A stretch of DNA of 48,138 bases from Eubacterium sp. CAG:252 (GCA_000436535.1 FR886270.1:37919-86056); one strand, 5' to 3'; counted from the stretch's first letter, positions 18,745-27,311 are shown. Translations and numbers: made by a program. The notes: generated from the sequence alone by a model not told the origin.

Positions 18745-19779
18745 TTACTTATCGAAATATAATACTTCGTCATCTTCCTCTGTCGCTGCTGTAGTAGACT
18801 TTGCCTGTCTTACATCGCTTATATCAGAAGCTTTCTTAGTCTTTCTTGCATTAATCTGCTTGACTCTTACATCCTCACCGGCAACATTTATCTTAGGAAC
18901 AGCCTTTACATAATAATAGTATTCGTCATCTTCGTACTGTACATACTCTGTTCTTCTGAAATCTACCGCAAAGAATAATATATTGCATAAGTAACCAACT
19001 AAAGCACCTAATACAACACCTATAACTACAAGCACAATATTAATACCTGTCTTTAAAAACATTTCTCCTATTACTATAAATATAAACTGGAACACACTTC
19101 CTGCTGCAATCGCATATCCCCATGCATAATCAACCTTAAGTCTTCTTATGACATATACAATAATAACAGTGAGTGCAAGCGCTGCCATAACAAGTACAAG
19201 CTGTTTATTCTTTATAAGATTTTCTATAAGGTATGACACCTGAAGCATACTCTCTGTAAGTGATTTGTTAGATACTGCCGACTCGTATACACTTGCTGTA
19301 TTGATTATATAATATATGATAACACCAAATGCTACCGGAATAGCAGAGAACACTGACGAACATAAACCTACTGCCACTGGTATAACATAAGGCATCTTTA
19401 TATAGCACATAACGACTGTAAATATTAAAAGATAACCTGACTTTGGTGTAAATCTGAAGTATAAAAGGTACATAAGAAGTACCACACACAATGCTATAAG
19501 TGCAAATTCTACTGATATTGTATATAGATGTGCCAGCATAAATAAAGATAACATAACTATAGTAAAACCGACTGGCAGAAATGCACAAATAACAGATATA
19601 AGTACTACGATAACTGGATTATTAAGCTTTTCCATATATCCTATGCTTGCATTGAGCATAAAAAATGAAACAAGTGCCACTATAAACTTCAAAGCTGGAA
19701 CCAGATATGTATCATACTTATTATAAAACCTTTTAAAATTCTCTTTTAACTCTAATAAAGCTGCCATCACTTCCTCCAC
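18745..19779 (-). CDS. Polytopic membrane protein of unknown function
   Basis: A 344-residue protein with about eight membrane segments between residues 22 and 275 and a charged cytoplasmic C-terminal tail. A tyrosine-rich stretch (DDEYYYY, about 287-293) starts the tail. I do not recognise a functional family. It sits 2 bp after the preceding gene and 36 bp before cdaA on the same strand. Conserved linkage would suggest a role in wall or osmotic homeostasis, but that is inference. Confidence 0.75.
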   Translation of the reverse strand: MEEVMAALLELKENFKRFYNKYDTYLVPALKFIVALVSFFMLNASIGYMEKLNNPVIVVLISVICAFLPVGFTIVMLSLFMLAHLYTISVEFALIALCVVLLMYLLYFRFTPKSGYLLIFTVVMCYIKMPYVIPVAVGLCSSVFSAIPVAFGVIIYYIINTASVYESAVSNKSLTESMLQVSYLIENLIKNKQLVLVMAALALTVIIVYVIRRLKVDYAWGYAIAAGSVFQFIFIVIGEMFLKTGINIVLVVIGVVLGALVGYLCNILFFAVDFRRTEYVQYEDDEYYYYVKAVPKINVAGEDVRVKQINARKTKKASDISDVRQAKSTTAATEEDDEVLYFDK

Positions 19780-19781
19780 AA

Positions 19782-20183
19782 TTATCTTCTTTTCTTCTCA
19801 CTATTATAGAACCTTTCAAGCTTGTTCAGTCTGGAAAAATATCTTTTAAGCCCTTTTCTTGAATTCTCATACTGAAAATTGTATACAAATCCTGCTATTA
19901 TAGAAAATACAACAAGCATACCGATATAATAAAACGCAACTGTCTTTCCAAACGCAAGATAATCCATTGAATTAATATTCTCAACAAGTCCTTCAGCATT
20001 ACATAGTACATACATAATTGCTACGATTGCAAATGCAAATGTTGTTGTAATCAATGTTTTTAATATGCCAAATGCTACATAATCACCCTTGAAGTACTTG
20101 GCAGTTCTTAGCATACGCCTTCCCTCATTCTTCTCATATATAGCCATCTTGGTCATCATTTTTACCTTATTCTCATTAAGCAA
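19782..20183 (-). CDS. Small two-TM membrane protein of unknown function
   Basis: About 133 residues with a charged N-terminus, two membrane segments (roughly residues 39-60 and 81-100) and a strongly basic C-terminus ending KKRR. I prefer the TTG at 20183, since GAGGTG lies 7 bases before it. A frame from an ATG at 20231 exists but has no convincing ribosome binding site. The next gene begins 2 bp after its stop, so the two membrane proteins are tightly coupled. Function unknown. Confidence 0.65.
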   Translation of the reverse strand: MLNENKVKMMTKMAIYEKNEGRRMLRTAKYFKGDYVAFGILKTLITTTFAFAIVAIMYVLCNAEGLVENINSMDYLAFGKTVAFYYIGMLVVFSIIAGFVYNFQYENSRKGLKRYFSRLNKLERFYNSEKKRR

Positions 20184-20239
20184 AACTTTCACCTCATTAT
20201 AATCTACATAAGTTTTAAATAAATATACCATATTTTATC

Positions 20240-21415
20240 TTAATTGTATATTACTATTTGAGAATGTCCGCCTCTTGCTGCTGTTACTATACGCACTCTT
20301 CTGCCTTCAACTGTAAATGTACGGTCACTTGTGGCTGACAGATAGTTATTCCATACCTGGTCATAGCTTTCTGGAAGAAGCTGTGCTAACACACCCTTTA
20401 TTCTTGAATCAAAACCACCGCTTCTTTGCTTTATGTATATTATTGCAACATTTGGCTGTGTGATTATCTCACCATAATAAGTATCGCCTTCTGTATATAC
20501 ATACACATTGGAATACTCCTGTGTGAAGCCCTGTCCGTCTAATACTTCAGCAATATCACTGCTTGTCTTTCCATTGCTGCTGTTACTGCCTGAGTTATCT
20601 GAACCACCATTATCTGTGCTGCCTGAATTACTATTACCTGAGCTGCTGTTGTTTCCACCATCATATGAAGCATTACCAGAATTGCTGTTATTTCCTGAAT
20701 TACTGCCTGAGGTGTTACCTGAACTGCTGTTACTTCCTGAATTACTGCCAGTGCTGTTACCTGAGCTGCCATTACTTCCTATGCTGCCATCTGATGTACT
20801 GCTGCCAGTACTGCCCGAACCTCCCGAAGCACTTCCATCGTTATATGTACTTCCGGAACCGCTGTTACTTCCACTATCTGCTACACGACTTCCACCTGAC
20901 GATGAAGACTTAGTTATACTTCCATTTCCTGTATACACAGTATAGCCATTCTTAGAACCTGATGTAACACTCTCTATTCCTTCAATAGCCACCGCATCTG
21001 ATACATCACCGACTGTCGCTGTAAGTGCTGCTGTACCTATTCCTTTTATCGTAACAAGTCCGCTGTCATCAACTGTCATAATATCCTGATTGCTGCTTGT
21101 CCACACAAGTGCTTTATCTGTATCCTCCGGCTCCACTATAGCTGCTGCCATAAATGTAGTTCCAACCGGTACTGCTGTATCATCCATAAGTATCTCAACA
21201 GTTGTCTTTTCCTTTTCCTCTGTGCTGTTACTATTCGCTGCTGCATCCTGAGGTCTTAAGTTCTTCTGTGTAAGAGTCATCCCTACTGTATTGTCTTTAC
21301 TCTTATTTCTGGCCGATATGATATTGCCTGCTATAACCGCTATTATAAGCACCGCCACAATTACACCTGCTATTATAAGCACCTGTGGTCTTATTTTATA
21401 TTTTTTATCTTTCAT
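20240..21415 (-). CDS. Membrane-anchored Ig-like (Big2) protein with Ser/Gly/Asn linker
   Basis: A 391-residue extracellular protein. One N-terminal membrane anchor (about 13-30) is followed by a bacterial Ig-like domain (about 75-165) with the pattern LVWTSSNQDIMTVDDSGLVT. Then comes a long repetitive Ser/Gly/Asn linker (about 175-285). A small C-terminal domain (about 287-391) is one I do not recognise. The repeat-rich linker probably spans the wall. It is the first gene of the run that leads to cdaA, cdaR and HPr. Confidence 0.78.
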   Translation of the reverse strand: MKDKKYKIRPQVLIIAGVIVAVLIIAVIAGNIISARNKSKDNTVGMTLTQKNLRPQDAAANSNSTEEKEKTTVEILMDDTAVPVGTTFMAAAIVEPEDTDKALVWTSSNQDIMTVDDSGLVTIKGIGTAALTATVGDVSDAVAIEGIESVTSGSKNGYTVYTGNGSITKSSSSGGSRVADSGSNSGSGSTYNDGSASGGSGSTGSSTSDGSIGSNGSSGNSTGSNSGSNSSSGNTSGSNSGNNSNSGNASYDGGNNSSSGNSNSGSTDNGGSDNSGSNSSNGKTSSDIAEVLDGQGFTQEYSNVYVYTEGDTYYGEIITQPNVAIIYIKQRSGGFDSRIKGVLAQLLPESYDQVWNNYLSATSDRTFTVEGRRVRIVTAARGGHSQIVIYN

Positions 21416-21586
21416 AATTTCTGTTAGTCCTTTTTCTTTTTATTATTTATTGCTTTTAAGTCCGTAGCAATATCCAACACCTCAAACTCCCATATACTCC
21501 CACCGCGAAAGCTTTTATTCCTGGTTAGTATAACATATTTTTTTATTAATTGAATTAAATTTTGAAAAATAACGGAAAGATAACAA

Positions 21587-21679
21587 AAAAACGACATTTC
21601 CGGCGGGATGATATGTACCTTCTTTACTAGACGAAACCAGTAAGGAGGATACATATCATGACACAGAAATGGCGTTTTT
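21587..21679. terminator. Long hairpin, probable bidirectional terminator or structured RNA
   Basis: Outer arms 21587-21600 and 21666-21679 pair at 13 of 14 positions. Inner arms 21608-21617 and 21650-21659 pair perfectly. Between them CCTTCTTTACT (21618-21628) pairs partly with the AAGGAGG region through wobble pairs. Both strands end in a T-run, so it can terminate the leftward zinc operon. Confidence 0.55.
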
Positions 21680-21681
21680 AA
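21658..21681 (+). CDS. Possible 7-codon leader-like peptide
   Basis: ATG at 21658 encodes MTQKWRF and stop. A perfect AAGGAGG (21642-21648) lies 9 bases before it, unusually good for so short a frame. Both elements are inside the long hairpin. No rightward gene follows, so it may be a relic. Confidence 0.2.
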   Translation: MTQKWRF

Positions 21682-21803
21682 ATTTTATATTATTATTAAT
21701 TTATTTTCTATACAGACTATAATTTACATTTATAGTCTGCATTTATAACAAACCGTAAATAAGAAATTTTGAAAAATCACACAATTTTGTTCATTATCAC
21801 AAA

Positions 21804-22649
21804 TTATATTTTCAACACTCTGCCTATCACACTATTAATTATATATATAACAATATATATTGTAACGATTGTCGAGCCAACCGGTGTTGATGCAAATATC
21901 GATATTATTATTCCTGCGACTGCACCAAACACAGATAGAACTGCTGCATATATTATAACTGACTTGAAGCTTTTCATTATGCGCATCGCTGACAACGCCG
22001 GAAATACAAGAAGTGCTGTTATGAGCAGTGAACCTACAAGGTTCATCGCAAGCACTATGATAACAGCTGTTATAACCGCTATCATAAGATTATACATACC
22101 TGCATTTTTTCCCATAGAACGTGTGAAGTTCTCATCAAATGTTACTGAAAATATTCTGTTATAGAATATTATAAAAAACGCCACGACTATGACCGATGCC
22201 ACTATACACATAATAACCTCTGAGCTTGTAAGTGTAAGTATGGAAGTCGAACCAAAAAGTGTTGAGCACACATCACCTGACACATTGGATGAAACCGAAA
22301 ATACATTAAGTATAAGGTATCCGACTGCCATTGAACCTACTGAAAGCATAGCTATAGCCGCATCTCCTTTAAGCCTTGTGTTATTTCCTGTTCTAAGTAA
22401 AAGCACAGCGCATACTATGGTAACTGGCATAATAAAAAGATTAACATTGGCAATCTTTAGCACTGTTGCTATTGCAAGTGCGCCGAATGCAACGTGTGAA
22501 AGTCCATCACCTATGAATGAAAATCTCTTAAGCACGAGAGTAACACCAAGAAGTGAAGAACATAAGGCGATAAGCACGCCAACTATAAGTGCATATCTTA
22601 CAAATGGATATGACATATAAAACTGAAATTCCTGTATCAAACCTGACAT
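21804..22649 (-). CDS. znuB: Zinc/manganese ABC transporter permease, ZnuB/AdcB type
   Basis: A 281-residue ABC-3 family permease with about eight to nine membrane segments and the family pattern GDGLSHVAFGALAIA near residues 47-61. It forms the channel for metal delivered by the binding protein. Its ATG overlaps the stop of the ATPase gene by one base (TAATG), showing tight coupling. Zinc is favoured over manganese because of the histidine-rich binding protein and the Fur-family gene in the same run. Confidence 0.92.
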   Translation of the reverse strand: MSGLIQEFQFYMSYPFVRYALIVGVLIALCSSLLGVTLVLKRFSFIGDGLSHVAFGALAIATVLKIANVNLFIMPVTIVCAVLLLRTGNNTRLKGDAAIAMLSVGSMAVGYLILNVFSVSSNVSGDVCSTLFGSTSILTLTSSEVIMCIVASVIVVAFFIIFYNRIFSVTFDENFTRSMGKNAGMYNLMIAVITAVIIVLAMNLVGSLLITALLVFPALSAMRIMKSFKSVIIYAAVLSVFGAVAGIIISIFASTPVGSTIVTIYIVIYIINSVIGRVLKI

Positions 22650-23356
22650 TACTTATCATCTCCTTTTATCTTACCTAACACATCCGCCTTGTCACTGTTT
22701 AAGAATTCTTTCTTAGTTCCATAGAAGCTGTCATCGCTGTCTATATAAAGGATGTGTGTTGCATACGATACCGCATGAAGGTCGTGCGATACCATAATTA
22801 CTGTTATTCCTTTATCATTAAGCTGCTTCAAAAGCTCATAAAAGTCTGCTGTCACCTTTGGGTCAAGTCCTGTAACCGGCTCGTCTAAAAGGATAACCTT
22901 TGAGGTTGCACATAATGCCCTTGCAAGCAGTAATCTCTGCTGTTGTCCACCAGAAAGGTTGCGGTAACACTTTTTCTTAAGCTCCCATATATCAAGTTCT
23001 TCCATTTTCTGTCTTGCAAGTTCCTTCTCCCTCTTTCCATAGAAAGGCTTAAAACCGCTTGCCGCAAGTGTTCCTGACAGTACAACCTCCCACACAGTTG
23101 CCGGAAAATCTTTCTGTACAACTGTCTGCTGTGGCAGATAACCTATCTCATATGCCTTAAGTCCGTCCGCGTATATAATATCACCTGACACTTTATCTAT
23201 AAGACCTAATATTGTCTTTATAAGTGTACTCTTACCAGCGCCATTCTCTCCTAACACGCACAGATAGTCACCCTTGCATATCTTAAAGTTCAGCCCTTCA
23301 ACCACTGCCTTTCCGTCATATCCCAATGACAGGTTGTTACACTCAATATATGACAT
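22649..23356 (-). CDS. znuC: Zinc ABC transporter ATP-binding protein, ZnuC/AdcC type
   Basis: A 235-residue ATPase. Walker A is GENGAGKST near residue 36, the signature LSGGQQQR is near 136-143, and Walker B VILLDEP follows. It powers import through ZnuB. I chose the ATG at 23356 because a GGGGTGA site precedes it. The GTG at 23365 overlaps that site. A gap of about 190 bp with an inverted repeat separates it from the znuA gene. Confidence 0.93.
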   Translation of the reverse strand: MSYIECNNLSLGYDGKAVVEGLNFKICKGDYLCVLGENGAGKSTLIKTILGLIDKVSGDIIYADGLKAYEIGYLPQQTVVQKDFPATVWEVVLSGTLAASGFKPFYGKREKELARQKMEELDIWELKKKCYRNLSGGQQQRLLLARALCATSKVILLDEPVTGLDPKVTADFYELLKQLNDKGITVIMVSHDLHAVSYATHILYIDSDDSFYGTKKEFLNSDKADVLGKIKGDDK

Positions 23357-23451
23357 ATGTGTCACCCCGCTTTCCTGTATTTTTATATTTTTATGCTTAT
23401 TATTTTATGTTCAAGTATAGTTTCATTACACATTATTTAATTTCAATAAAT

Positions 23452-23490
23452 CACGCAAATATGTCTTTCTGAAACTGACATATTTGTGCA
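23452..23490. repeat. Inverted repeat between znuA and znuC
   Basis: CAAATATGTC (23456-23465) pairs with GACATATTTG (23477-23486) around an 11-nt loop, with partial extension outward. No T-run follows. It could be an mRNA processing hairpin or an operator for a second start within the operon. Confidence 0.5.
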
Positions 23491-23546
23491 ATATTTTGAA
23501 TTTACTCATTTAATATAGTACACTTTATCCAAGTAATTTAAAGCGA

Positions 23547-24581
23547 TTATGCAAGTGCCTGCTTTAACACCGTGAGATTTTTAACCATCACATTTATATA
23601 GTTATAATCATCTGACTCTGTTGTTTTAGCGGACTGCATTGAATCAAGTACTAATATCTCCTGATTTTTATCCTTTGTGTTGTCTTTTATTGTATTTGCA
23701 ATCTTCTCATCCGAGCCATCTATAGCAAGTATTACCTTAGTTCCTATTTCGTCAACCTTTCCTGCAAGAAATGTTACTGTCTTAAAGCTGGCTTCTGTTT
23801 CTGCGCTGCAGCCTGCAAATGCGGCATAATAGTCAAGATTATAATCATCCACAAGATATCTGAATGGGAACCTGTCGCCAAATACCACTGTATCAAGTCT
23901 TGATGAACTGATAACTGTTTCATATTCTTTATCAAGGTCTGAGAGCTGCTTTATATATGCATCAGCATTACTCTGGTATTCATCTGCATTTTCACTATCA
24001 AGCTCTTTTATTACATTGGCAAGCTGCTGTGTAAGAACCTTTGCATTCTTAAGTGACAGCCAGATATGTTCGTCATACTCTGTATCTTCATCTGATGCAT
24101 CACTATGTTCACTGTCATCATCACCTGTGTGGCTGTGACCGTGTTCATCGCTCTGCATGCCCTCGACAACCTCTTCCTCCTTGGCCCTGTCACCAAGAAG
24201 CTCCATCATATTAACCTTTTTCATATTCTTGTTAGCTGTTTCTCTTACTGCATCCAGCACCCACGCATCCGATGAGCCGCCGACATACACAAACATATCC
24301 GCTGACGATATTTTAGCCATATCCTTAGCAGATGGCTGATAACTGTGAAGGTCAACACCACCGTCTATAAGCAGCGTAAGATTGAACTTTTCTGAGTCTT
24401 CCCCGATAATATTCTGTATCCAGTTATACTGCGGATATGTTGTACATACTATATTAAGCTTTCCATTATTTACTGCCTCACCTGAACCCGAACATCCTGT
24501 AAATGCTAAAAGTCCAACCCCTAAAAATGCACATAAAAACAATGCCTTAAGCTTTATTTTTATATTTGATAATCTTTTCAT
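23547..24581 (-). CDS. znuA: Zinc-binding lipoprotein of an ABC transporter, ZnuA/AdcA type
   Basis: A 344-residue solute-binding protein. The lipobox LLAFTGC (C30) anchors it to the membrane. Candidate metal-binding histidines include LHSYQPSAKD (about 97) and EYDEHIWLS after the loop. A histidine- and acid-rich loop (about 147-168, HGHSH plus several D/E/H) is typical of zinc-specific members and may collect zinc. It lies 25 bp after the Fur-family gene and before znuC/znuB, so the transporter is complete. Confidence 0.94.
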   Translation of the reverse strand: MKRLSNIKIKLKALFLCAFLGVGLLAFTGCSGSGEAVNNGKLNIVCTTYPQYNWIQNIIGEDSEKFNLTLLIDGGVDLHSYQPSAKDMAKISSADMFVYVGGSSDAWVLDAVRETANKNMKKVNMMELLGDRAKEEEVVEGMQSDEHGHSHTGDDDSEHSDASDEDTEYDEHIWLSLKNAKVLTQQLANVIKELDSENADEYQSNADAYIKQLSDLDKEYETVISSSRLDTVVFGDRFPFRYLVDDYNLDYYAAFAGCSAETEASFKTVTFLAGKVDEIGTKVILAIDGSDEKIANTIKDNTKDKNQEILVLDSMQSAKTTESDDYNYINVMVKNLTVLKQALA

Positions 24582-24606
24582 ATGGTTTTATATTTTCCCT
24601 TCTTTG

Positions 24607-25020
24607 TTATTTTTCTTTCTTTTTACATTCGGCACATAGTCCACAGAGTGTCGAACCATTACACTCAAGTGTAAAGCCATACTGCTTCATAAGAAGCTCC
24701 CTTATATCATTCATAAAATCACAGTCGAGGTGCATAACTTTACCACATTTTCTGCACTGCATATGAAGATGTTCATCACAATTATGATGTTCGTCTGATA
24801 TTCTGTAATAATAATTGCCACTGTTCGCCGTCTTAAAACGCACAAGAATATTGTGCTCTATCATTCTGTCAAGCGTTCTGTACACTGTCGACTGATTCAC
24901 ATCTATGTTGTTACTTTCAAGATAGTGATATACATCAGCCGCACTAAAGCTCTTCTGGTTCTGCAGCTTAAGATACTGCTGTATCTCCTGGGTTACCTTT
25001 GTTTTATAACTTTTTTGCAT
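24607..25020 (-). CDS. zur: Fur-family transcriptional regulator, probably Zur
   Basis: A 137-residue Fur-family repressor. The winged-helix domain has VNQSTVYRTLDRM (recognition helix, about 41-53). The C-terminal metal domain has HxH near 84-86 and structural-zinc cysteines C89/C92 with CxxC pairs near 126-132. It heads the zinc operon, so Zur is more likely than Fur or PerR (inference). The ATG at 25020 has AAAGGA before it. A longer frame to 25125 runs into the promoter and is not used. Confidence 0.88.
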   Translation of the reverse strand: MQKSYKTKVTQEIQQYLKLQNQKSFSAADVYHYLESNNIDVNQSTVYRTLDRMIEHNILVRFKTANSGNYYYRISDEHHNCDEHLHMQCRKCGKVMHLDCDFMNDIRELLMKQYGFTLECNGSTLCGLCAECKKKEK

Positions 25021-25075
25021 GACATGTCCTTTCATAAAAGACTTACTATAACAAATTTGCAGCTTTGATTCAATT

Positions 25076-25125
25076 TGCAAATCGTTTGCATTTTGCATAT
25101 TATCATTATTGGAGTGGTGTGTCAA
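25076..25125 (-). promoter_or_regulatory. Promoter and candidate Zur operator of the zinc operon
   Basis: On the minus strand a consensus TTGACA (25120-25125) and TAATAT (25097-25102) are 17 bp apart. Just downstream, over the expected start of transcription, lies a perfect dyad TGCAAA-TCG-TTTGCA (25076-25090), with another TTTGCA half at 25091-25097. The position suits repression by the Fur-family protein encoded next. Confidence 0.75.
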
Positions 25126-25149
25126 CTTATTTTTTATATTATAATAAAA

Positions 25150-25302
25150 ATAGGTGCAAAGAATTTCATTTACAAAATTCTCTGCACCTTAAAATATCCT
25201 TAAATCAAATTATGCCATATTTACTGAAGCTCTCTATACTTAACACCCTCATCTAATGATAAATACTTTATACCAAACCTTTCTCCCAGACATTACTGTT
25301 TT
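25150..25302 (-). ncRNA. Candidate small RNA transcription unit
   Basis: On the minus strand TTGTTT (25331-25336) and TATAAT (25309-25314) are 16 bp apart. About 110-150 bases downstream a strong terminator (25152-25189) follows. No frame longer than 14 codons lies between. The only one with a plausible ribosome binding site starts MSGRKVWYK. The unit stands alone between the zinc operon and the SprA-like gene. Confidence 0.4.
25152..25189 (-). terminator. Rho-independent terminator
   Basis: AGGTGCAAAGAATTT (25152-25166) pairs with 25175-25189 with a single wobble, loop about 8 nt. On the minus strand it is followed by ATTTTTATT. Confidence 0.85.
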
Positions 25303-25331
25303 CTCCCAATTATAATATATTTGGGGAGAAA
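25280..25331. repeat. TTTCTCCCA direct repeats plus an inverted copy around a promoter
   Basis: TTTCTCCCA occurs at 25280-25288 and 25300-25308, exactly 20 bp apart, with an inverted match TGGGGAGAAA at 25322-25331. The TATAAT box of the candidate small RNA lies between copies. The spacing, two helical turns, is typical of regulator binding sites. Confidence 0.5.
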
Positions 25332-25489
25332 AACAAAAAATTGGAAGTAATAATATTATATTCAATCCAGTAACTTTCCCGCTTCATATGAACACTTCTT
25401 ATCTGGTGTGTTGGATGTTTAAATCTAGCATACTCCCAAAATACTGCCCTGCTTATGTTACCATTAAGAAAATTAATATTCACTGCTCC

Positions 25490-25912
25490 CTACGCCACAT
25501 AATTAACATTATGCCCAGCAATATCCGCATAATCCGCCTTCTTCTGGTTCTGTCCGTACTGTGTTGCCGGATACTTTATCGCAGTATTGGTAACGCCGCC
25601 CGATACATATGACCTGCCACATTCCGGACATACAGCTGTCTTAACTGTAACTGTGGCATTGATAACTTCACCATCCTTAGAAGAAGCTTTCCTGTATGCA
25701 TTTAAAACATGCTCCTGCTCATGTGCCATAACCTTAGAAGCTGCTCCTGACGGGTCTATATGTGTTGCCCCCTTATAAGATACATTAGCCTCATCCGAAC
25801 CATCTTTATACTTCCTGTTCTTGCAGGTTTCACATTCCATCTGTCCTGACCTTTTCATAGCCTTTATCTGGGCTTCACTTAAGTCTGAATTATAACTGCT
25901 CTCTATTCTCAT
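25490..25912 (-). CDS. SprA-related putative zinc metalloprotease
   Basis: A 140-residue protein with HEQEH at residues 64-68, a classical HExxH zinc-protease motif, flanked by two CxxC pairs (CETC near 27-30, CPEC near 95-98) that may hold a structural metal. This matches what I know of the SprA-related family. There is no signal peptide. Substrate and role are unknown. It ends well before the candidate small RNA and starts 33 bp after the ThrE small subunit. Confidence 0.8.
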   Translation of the reverse strand: MRIESSYNSDLSEAQIKAMKRSGQMECETCKNRKYKDGSDEANVSYKGATHIDPSGAASKVMAHEQEHVLNAYRKASSKDGEVINATVTVKTAVCPECGRSYVSGGVTNTAIKYPATQYGQNQKKADYADIAGHNVNYVA

Positions 25913-25945
25913 AATGTTACCTCCATTTTTTACTGTCTGTATTCT

Positions 25946-26401
25946 TTATCTTCCAACCTTCTTAATGACCGCCACAAACGCATCCACTATAAATATAGCA
26001 AGTGCTATATCCCCTGCCGCACCTATAGTAAACACCAGGCTTGAAAGCGCCTGCTGTGTATCTGCTGTAAAAAGATAATATACCGTTTCATACATTCCTG
26101 CTCCCGGCACTATCGTAAGTATTGCCGGTATAAGTGTGGTCGTGACCGGCGTTTTCATAATTCTTGCAAGAATGTGTGATATAATCGCAAGCACAAGTCC
26201 TGACATAAATGTTGCCATAAGCATTGATGTATACTTTTCTGTATACAGATATATAGCCCAGCCTGCCATACCAAGTATTCCATTAACAACAAGACACCTT
26301 TTCGGTGCCTCTATCAACACTGAAAAACCTATTATTGCACAAAAGGCAAATATACTCTGCAATAACATAAGCGTCCTCCTTATATGCCATATCCTATTCA
26401 C
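25946..26401 (-). CDS. Threonine/serine exporter, small membrane subunit (ThrE-2 / DUF3815 family)
   Basis: A 151-residue protein with about four to five membrane segments and the family pattern PGAGMYETVYYL (about 94-105). In split ThrE systems this half pairs with the larger DUF1212-type protein, encoded just upstream here (27 bp gap). Together they export threonine or serine. Substrate choice is inferred from family knowledge. Confidence 0.87.
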   Translation of the reverse strand: MNRIWHIRRTLMLLQSIFAFCAIIGFSVLIEAPKRCLVVNGILGMAGWAIYLYTEKYTSMLMATFMSGLVLAIISHILARIMKTPVTTTLIPAILTIVPGAGMYETVYYLFTADTQQALSSLVFTIGAAGDIALAIFIVDAFVAVIKKVGR

Positions 26402-26428
26402 GTAATCTTTACTATATCCGCCAGAATC

Positions 26429-27238
26429 TCATAAAAGCAGCAGTCCCACATATACTCCGAGTGCAATCATCGCCGCCTCAGCAAATGCCTGTAATATATT
26501 GGCATTACCCGATGTATAGTCGCCATGAAGCGTATCCCTTATCGCATTCGTTATCGCAGCACCCGGCACTAACACCATAATCGCACCTATGATAATCCTG
26601 TCGATATGCATACCTACTCCTATGTGCACCATCACCGATGCCATAACTGATATCACAACCGAAGCCGTCAGGTCTTTTATAAGCGAATTAAGTCCTATCT
26701 TCTTGCCTGCGTGAAGCCATGCCGCAAGAAATATGCCGACTATCGCAGTAGCTAACATATCATATCCGTTGCCGCCATACATTCCTGCAAATGAGGCAAC
26801 CACAAATATTGTACATATGTCTTTAAGCCACCACGGATACTGTGTCTTATCAAGGTGCTTTAACTGTGAAAATGCTTCCTCTAAAGATATAACTCTTTTA
26901 TAGAACTTTCTTGATATATCATTAACCTGAGCAACTACATTAAGATTGGTTGCACCTCGGTTTACACGCCTTATAACAGTGAGCGCATCTATTGACGGGT
27001 CATCAAGCGATATCATAATACCTGTTGACACAACAAATGCTTCACTTGTCTTAAGTCCTGAAGTCTTTAACATATAGTCGATAGTTTCCTCTACCCTGTA
27101 TATCTCAGCTCCATTTTCAAGCATAAGAGTTCCTGCAAGCGCGGCTGTGTCTATAAGCAGCTTGTAGTCCATAGAAGCCTGCTTCTTTATGGAGGTCTGT
27201 CCTGCTGATATATTATTTTCTGATACCTGCTGTTCCAT
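26429..27238 (-). CDS. Threonine/serine exporter, large subunit (ThrE / DUF1212 family)
   Basis: About 269 residues. The N-terminal cytoplasmic domain has LENGAEIYRVEETI, the family signature, and the C-terminal half has about five membrane segments including LVPGAAITNAIRD. The ATG at 27238 follows GAGGTG. An upstream ATG at 27274 lies in the structured leader. It forms a split exporter with the next gene. The leader carries a two-hairpin element also found before the symporter at 32.8 kb. Confidence 0.88.
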   Translation of the reverse strand: MEQQVSENNISAGQTSIKKQASMDYKLLIDTAALAGTLMLENGAEIYRVEETIDYMLKTSGLKTSEAFVVSTGIMISLDDPSIDALTVIRRVNRGATNLNVVAQVNDISRKFYKRVISLEEAFSQLKHLDKTQYPWWLKDICTIFVVASFAGMYGGNGYDMLATAIVGIFLAAWLHAGKKIGLNSLIKDLTASVVISVMASVMVHIGVGMHIDRIIIGAIMVLVPGAAITNAIRDTLHGDYTSGNANILQAFAEAAMIALGVYVGLLLL

Positions 27239-27253
27239 AGTACACCTCATTTC

Positions 27254-27311
27254 TGCGCACATTTTTTCGCGCACAACGGATTTGTATCAAATATTCGCAG
27301 ACACAAATCCC
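27254..27311 (-). promoter_or_regulatory. Two-hairpin leader element before the thrE-type gene (copy 1)
   Basis: Read on the minus strand, GGATTTGTGTC pairs with GATACAAATCC, then a GC-rich TGCGCG/TGCGCA hairpin with an A-rich loop ends a few bases before the GAGGTG ribosome binding site. The same layout and about 78% of the bases recur at 34225-34285. It matches no riboswitch class I know. Confidence 0.55.

Larger units (their letters stand above)
21416..21803. other. Intergenic region with a long structured hairpin
   Basis: About 390 bp between the Ig-like gene and the zinc permease gene. Apart from the hairpin at 21587-21679 and its 7-codon frame, I see only AT-rich sequence. A 76-codon frame on the minus strand starts inside the hairpin and looks accidental. 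Confidence 0.5.

Noticed and set aside
20508..20945. Long rightward frame opposite the Ser/Gly/Asn-rich linker
   Set aside because: Antisense of repetitive codons yields a Leu/Pro-rich shadow frame without independent support.
25020..25125. Longer start of the Fur-family regulator at 25125
   Set aside because: It would translate across the -10 box and operator; the ATG at 25020 has a good AAAGGA.
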